This document shows, piece after piece, positions 59,181 through 64,000 of a DNA stretch of 64,000 nt. Origin of the DNA: Prosapia bicincta (taxonomy: Eukaryota; Arthropoda; Insecta; Hemiptera; Cercopidae). How positions within the stretch are numbered: position 1 is the first letter of the stretch; each line of letters starts with the position of its first letter. The stretch spans positions 357,108,082 to 357,172,081 of the forward strand of contig JBAIZL010000002.1 in the NCBI GenBank assembly GCA_036971475.1, written 5' to 3'. The notes under the pieces are model-generated. The model was not told the DNA's origin and did no database searches. It worked only from the letters and a program-made list of their open reading frames with translations. The translations under genes were made by a program, and so were the position numbers.

Positions 59181-59423
59181 TATTAATGACTTAAACAATA
59201 GTTTATGACTTCCGAACTTTAAATTTTGTAAATTTGTTAAAACTTACTGAGACAGAACGTTTTCGATCGCTATGTGCCGATCTTCATCAGTGTCTTCACC
59301 GTTGAGTCAGGAAGACATTGATGAAGATCGGCACATAGCGATCAAAAACGTTCTGTCTCAGTAAGTTTTAACAAATTTACAAAATTTAAAGTTTTGTATA
59401 AACTATTGTTTAAGTGATTAATA
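59181..59423. mobile_element. Palindrome built from two Penelope-like 3' tails
   Basis: Each half carries AAATTTTGTAAATTTG, ACTTACTGAGACAGAACG and TTTTCGATCGCTATGTG in opposite orientation around about 59303. The same tail ends the Penelope-like element at 1970-2060. About 240 bp, nearly perfect pairing. Confidence 0.8.
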
Positions 59424-61134
59424 AGATTCACTGAACGTGAGGGACTACAAAATTCAAGAATTAGGTAATTTTAGCTTTTGATCGTTATTATTTTCAATAA
59501 TGGTTAAATCAAAAATATTTACTCCTGCAAACATATTTATATTATAATATCAGGTTCAAATAACACTTAGTGTAATAATGCACTCGTTTATGTTTACTAA
59601 CATTTGGTTTTTCTCAGTACCGTATATCCATGTGTGTAAGTTGAATCTAATTTTGAATGGTGTTTTAGGTGATTTAACTATATATCTGGCATGCAACTCT
59701 GAGTTTCACGGCTTCCATTCATGATCTAGCATGCATCTCATTTGAATCGCATGTGACATTGATAACAAATTTAAATTCTCATAATACAATACTTAGTTAA
59801 TGAAACATCATATACCACTGACAAGCTAACATAATAAACCTTCATTTTCATGTATAAAACACTTAATTAAGGCATCTTATTACCATAAAAATGCCTTTCT
59901 AGCTAATGACGTTAAGTGATTATGTAATAGTGTCAAATTGCATCCACTTAAAAACATAAAAACAAGATTTAAACCCTCTGTAATCGTCAATTTTGGAATT
60001 ACAAAAATTATATTGGCATTATGTATTTCCCTGGTCATCATTGGACAATAGTGTATAACTATTTTTTCGTAAAAGGTTTGTTTTTCATCTTAAGAGGCAT
60101 TTCCTAATATTGTTTTCTGTCTGTTAGTTAAACCTTCAAAGGTGAAATTATAGTCTCTGAGAAAGGCTATAAGTTACATCCTGTTAACTTTAATCTAAAC
60201 ATCTGTATATTTAATAATGTATTGAGAGATAACAGTTCTTATGGATTCTACGTAGATTATCTTTCAGTGTTATTCATGTTGAGAAGTTGTTCCAACGTTA
60301 CCATTTTGATATGTCATAGTGTAAGATTAGTTGTGTATCTCTTTCTTTAAGAATTCATTTTGTTAGAACTCAAAACATCTTACATTTTTATTGAAAAAAA
60401 CTAAATTATTTGCAATACAAAAGAGTCACTAGGCTGTAAAAAAAATATTACTGAATTTTTATTAATTTTTTAAATTATTTCATTTTTCTAAAAAAGACTT
60501 TTGCTTTAAAAAGTCATAATTTATCTGTCACTTTTCATATTTTCATCAACAAGAAAGTATAAAGACACAACTAACCAAAAGATAACTTGGATTGCTTAAT
60601 ACAAAGGGTATGTCTGAGGTGTAAGTAGGAGGAGTCTAATTGAGTAAGAGAGCTGTAGCACTGAATTAAATCTGATAACAGATAATTGACTGCTTTTTAA
60701 CTTTGTTTGAAAAGCTATGGAGGGTTTTGCATCTTTTATGAGTTTAATATTTTTATTTTCTCAAAATATATTTAATTTTCAATTTAATCCATTTTAGCTA
60801 GGAATAAGTGCGTCTATATGTGTACCTCACCACTGACACACACACACACACATATATATACTTTACACATAAAATTAACAAGTTATGGAGGATATAATTT
60901 TACTTCTATAAGAACTAAAAAAAACTCTGCCAGATTTTCTAGTGAATCACAGCCTGCCAGATTTGGGTTGATGAACTTTACTTTCTTAGCAAAAGTACTT
61001 CATATAGAATTATTATGCTTTTGATTTCTATTCACTCCAGGAACCCATTTCATCCTTATTCCAATTAACAATAATTCAAGCAGGCTAGTGGTCTGTATTT
61101 GTGAGTATGTGGCATAATTAAATGAAAACTTGAA
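59424..61134. other. Upstream flank, nothing recognised
   Basis: AT-rich with a short (CA)n/(TA)n near 60837-60860; no supported gene. Confidence 0.4.
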
Positions 61135-62140
61135 CCTTTGCACTCCGAAAATGAGAACGCTTGTTTTGTACGGCACTCTGAACCAAGGTATGAACCGGCA
61201 TACAACTTTGCCAAGTCTACTCCGACACTAGCAACACGTTGCCTGTGCTTCTGCTCCAATAACTTGCAAGACATTTTTTCTCTCAGTTACGCAGTCATTT
61301 ATAAAGTCTTTAAATATTTAATATTTTGCAATTATACAATATTTTTTTAATAATAAAAGAAATATTAAATTATAAGTTTAAATTTTACATGTAAACAAAT
61401 CAAATATTTAACTAAAATTTATATTTCACTTGCGTGTGGAATTACTCGAGTGATTAAGCCAAAAGTAATTACTTTTGTCATTGTATTGGTCAAAGCCAAT
61501 ATTGGACTCATCATTTTCTAAATCAAAAAATTTACCAAAAGAACCATTTGAATTAATTCCCTTGTCAGATAATTCTGATAGCATACCTTCTTTCTCCTCC
61601 CATAATTCTCATAACATTGGCTTCTTCCATTGCGAAATATAACTTACTTTTAAACCACAAATCTTTAGCGAAATGAGACAAAACAAATTAGTGTTCAATT
61701 CACCAAAGTGAGGCTTTAAAACAAACTTCAATAATGTTAACCTTTAAAAAAGTGAAGCAAAACAATTAAATAATATATTTTGAAACACTTGAAAATTAGT
61801 ACTTGCAAATGAGAAACCAAGACACTTTGTGATGATGAGGAAGTGGGGGGACATGTTGTTCTATTAATAAGTTTTACCTGAAGCACCAACTTAGGAAAAC
61901 AATAAGGTTTTGCACAAAGGTAATACAAAACCTAAAGATTCTTGCATACTAATTTAAAAATGCCAAACTATATTTGTTTAGGAGTGTAATAGCAGAAAAA
62001 TAAAAACGGGTTATATCTGGCTTATATAGATATGATGAAAAACTCTACTGGGTATTGCTCGGCTTCGGAAAAGGTTATTGCTCAGAGCTGAAATGCATTT
62101 TACCATTCCTGATTTATACCTGGTAGTGGAGTGCAAATGG
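61135..62140 (-). mobile_element. Probable piggyBac-like element, decayed
   Basis: Left CCTTTGCACTCC (after a TTGAA) and right GGAGTGCAAATGG followed by TTAA (62141-62144) are inverted matches of the kind seen at piggyBac ends. Minus-strand debris near 61600-61440 (LWEEKEGMLSELSDKGINSN, KFFDLENDESNIGF) is acidic like the N-terminus of such transposases. About 1 kb, no catalytic core seen. Confidence 0.5.
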
Positions 62141-62144
62141 TTAA

Positions 62145-63419
62145 TGCATAAAGTAATAATTTTCATTCCAAAGATTAAAATTAAATCATAATGTATTACA
62201 ATATAGTTCGTAGTGTTTTTCTGCTCAGTTTTTAGATTGTACTTTTATATATACTGTATATTAGAGAGATGAATAATTAAATAAAGACATAACTTGTTTC
62301 TAGTGAACAAAGATATTAAGTTTACTAACGTTGTTGAATAAAAAGTTTAATAAAGAAAACTTACACTTTTTGTGTTGTATATCTTGAGGTTTTTTGAATA
62401 TACTATACTAAATGATATCACTTGGCAAAAAACCCACTACTTACTGTTATTTTTCACAGCATGTCTTGTCCATTACTCACAATATTGAACAACATACTGA
62501 TTTAGTTCGAAACGGGTCTACAGAAAAATATCAGTAAGTAGTGGTTTTTTTTACCAAATGTTATCATTAAGTATTTAATATGCAGTTTATTTTTATTTAT
62601 AAAACCTTTTGTTTCATTGTATTTATTCGAATAGTTGAATAAAGAGATAATGCAATAATTACTTAAAATAATTAACTTTTCCAAATATTGGTTGCTAATT
62701 TTTTTAGGAAGAAGTGTAAGCAGGCCTTGGCTACAACTATTGGGAGAAACCACCTGTACAGCTTTTAAGTTGGCAGGATGAATGATGAAAACTTTGTTTG
62801 CAGTATTTTATATTCTATATTAAATTCTTTGTCAATTGTTACTATGTATTAATGTTTGTTATGTCTCCTTACAGACATTGTGGGATTTTCTATCACAAAA
62901 ATTTTAAAGAAAACCTTGAGTTTATATGAGTTTTTGTATGTTGTAAAGTGAAAATACGAAATATAACTACCCAAAATATTTATCCCATGATTTCTCATAG
63001 TCCTCTAAATTCTTGTTAAACAAGGTCATTATTTTTGTTTTTTCCATTTTCTAAAAATGTTTGTGACAGGTTTTAATTTTTTCCCACATTTATGAAGACT
63101 TTCTGCATCTCATAATTACTAACATTGTAGTCTAATTTTACAATCTAAACATTAATCCTTGGCCAAATCAAAGTTATCAAAAACATACTAAAATATAGAC
63201 AACTCTAATTATCAGGAAAAGGTAGTGTTTTAAACTGTAATTTAAAGCTTGATAAACCTATAAAACAGTGAATATTGTGAGAATGGGACTATACTTAGAG
63301 ATATCTAACCTTTTCAGTTAAAATAAATATGGTAAACAATTGAGTTTCATTTTTTATGAATCAATTAAGAAACGATTTGTATATAAGTTTTTGAATAGAC
63401 CATGAAAAGAAAAATTAAA

Positions 63420-63424
<5 letters not shown>
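62145..63424. other. Flank; contains second copy of ~90-bp repeat and a short inverted repeat
   Basis: 62462-62546 matches 54684-54775. GGCAAAAAACCCACTACTTA at 62422 is an inverted match of TAAGTAGTGGTTTTTTTTAC near 62536. No gene seen. Confidence 0.5.

Positions 63425-63477
<53 letters not shown>
63425..63477. repeat. (TA)n microsatellite
   Basis: About 53 bp pure TA. Confidence 0.97.
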
Positions 63478-63478
<1 letters not shown>

Positions 63479-64000
63479 CCTTACTTTATACAAAACATAA
63501 AACTCTTAACATAATAAAAATAAAATTCTTAAGAAATAACACACTGTAAATATATACAAATAATATTGTAATTGCCATATTTACTATTGATGAAGAATAA
63601 AAATAAAGCAACATAGCATATTTACATAATAGATATTTTCCAAAATTAAACTTGGACATATGTTAATATATGAGACTTGCAAATAGTATCACTTACTTTT
63701 TTGTTTAATGAGGACAATAGTTTCAGTAAATGTATACCATTGTAAACTCAGTCATACTGACTTACAGTTAATGGGACATATCTTCCAGAATTGCCATCAT
63801 CATTAAACAAAATCGAAAGTAATATAATAGGCAACTGTCACATGGTAATATATACACAGTATGCCCACGGGCTTAAGAATAATTAATTGCAGCTCAAGTG
63901 AATATGGAATGAAATAATATTAGAATTAATTACGAGTTCCTGACTGTAATGAAAAATACCAATAGATACTGAATCAATAAATTCAAATAAACTATCAAAA
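63478..64000. other. Flank, nothing recognised
   Basis: AT-rich, no supported feature. Confidence 0.4.

Overview
Eukaryotic, AT-rich, repeat-dominated DNA, almost certainly from an insect or other arthropod. Evidence: split exons with GT/AG borders encode the C-terminal part of an invertebrate L-type voltage-gated calcium channel alpha-1 subunit. Everything else recognisable is arthropod-type transposable element (TE): hAT, piggyBac, mariner, Tigger/pogo, Penelope-like and I/LOA-type non-LTR elements, plus long (TA)n tracts. I see no bacterial genes, CRISPR, rRNA or tRNA genes.

The dominant architecture is a giant inverted repeat. Arm 1 (1-20071) reappears as reverse complement in arm 2 (34625-53952), around a spacer of about 14.5 kb. 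Each arm holds the same two calcium-channel exons, plus strand in arm 1 and minus strand in arm 2. Each also holds the same older TE insertions at the same sites (Tigger, Penelope-like, piggyBac-like, mariner fragment, a foldback repeat, and a piggyBac/hAT composite). The arms differ by insertions and deletions: a 208-bp LINE tail, a 345-bp hairpin and an intact 3.9-kb non-LTR element only in arm 1; an intact hAT element in arm 2 that is truncated and rearranged in arm 1; and several 0.2-1.5 kb deletions.

Layout: 1-12.0 kb, arm 1 with channel exons at 3.9 and 8.5 kb; 12.0-13.1 kb, two long hairpins set in (TA)n; 13.1-20.5 kb, composite copy A carrying the intact non-LTR element; 20.5-25.7 kb, a second, decayed two-ORF non-LTR element on the minus strand; 25.7-29.3 kb, composite copy B, a direct repeat of A; 29.3-34.6 kb, spacer with a degenerate ~110-bp repeat, foldbacks, a tiny SINE and a TA-flanked DDE element; 34.6-54.0 kb, arm 2 with composite copy C and an intact hAT transposase gene; 54.0-64.0 kb, flank carrying two more upstream channel exons (55.8 and 57.3 kb) and more TE debris.

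The channel gene enters from the right on the minus strand: exons at 57.3 kb, 55.8 kb (pre-IQ/IQ), 51.0 kb and 46.5 kb. The 57.3-kb exon has an in-frame TGA at a normally conserved Trp and lacks a usable GT donor in the right phase. A conserved Arg codon near the start of the 46.5-kb exon is changed differently in each arm. The locus is therefore probably a decaying duplicate, though recoding is conceivable. Coordinates of TE ends come from target-site duplications, terminal repeats and occupied/empty-site comparison between arms; family names rest on protein motifs read by eye.
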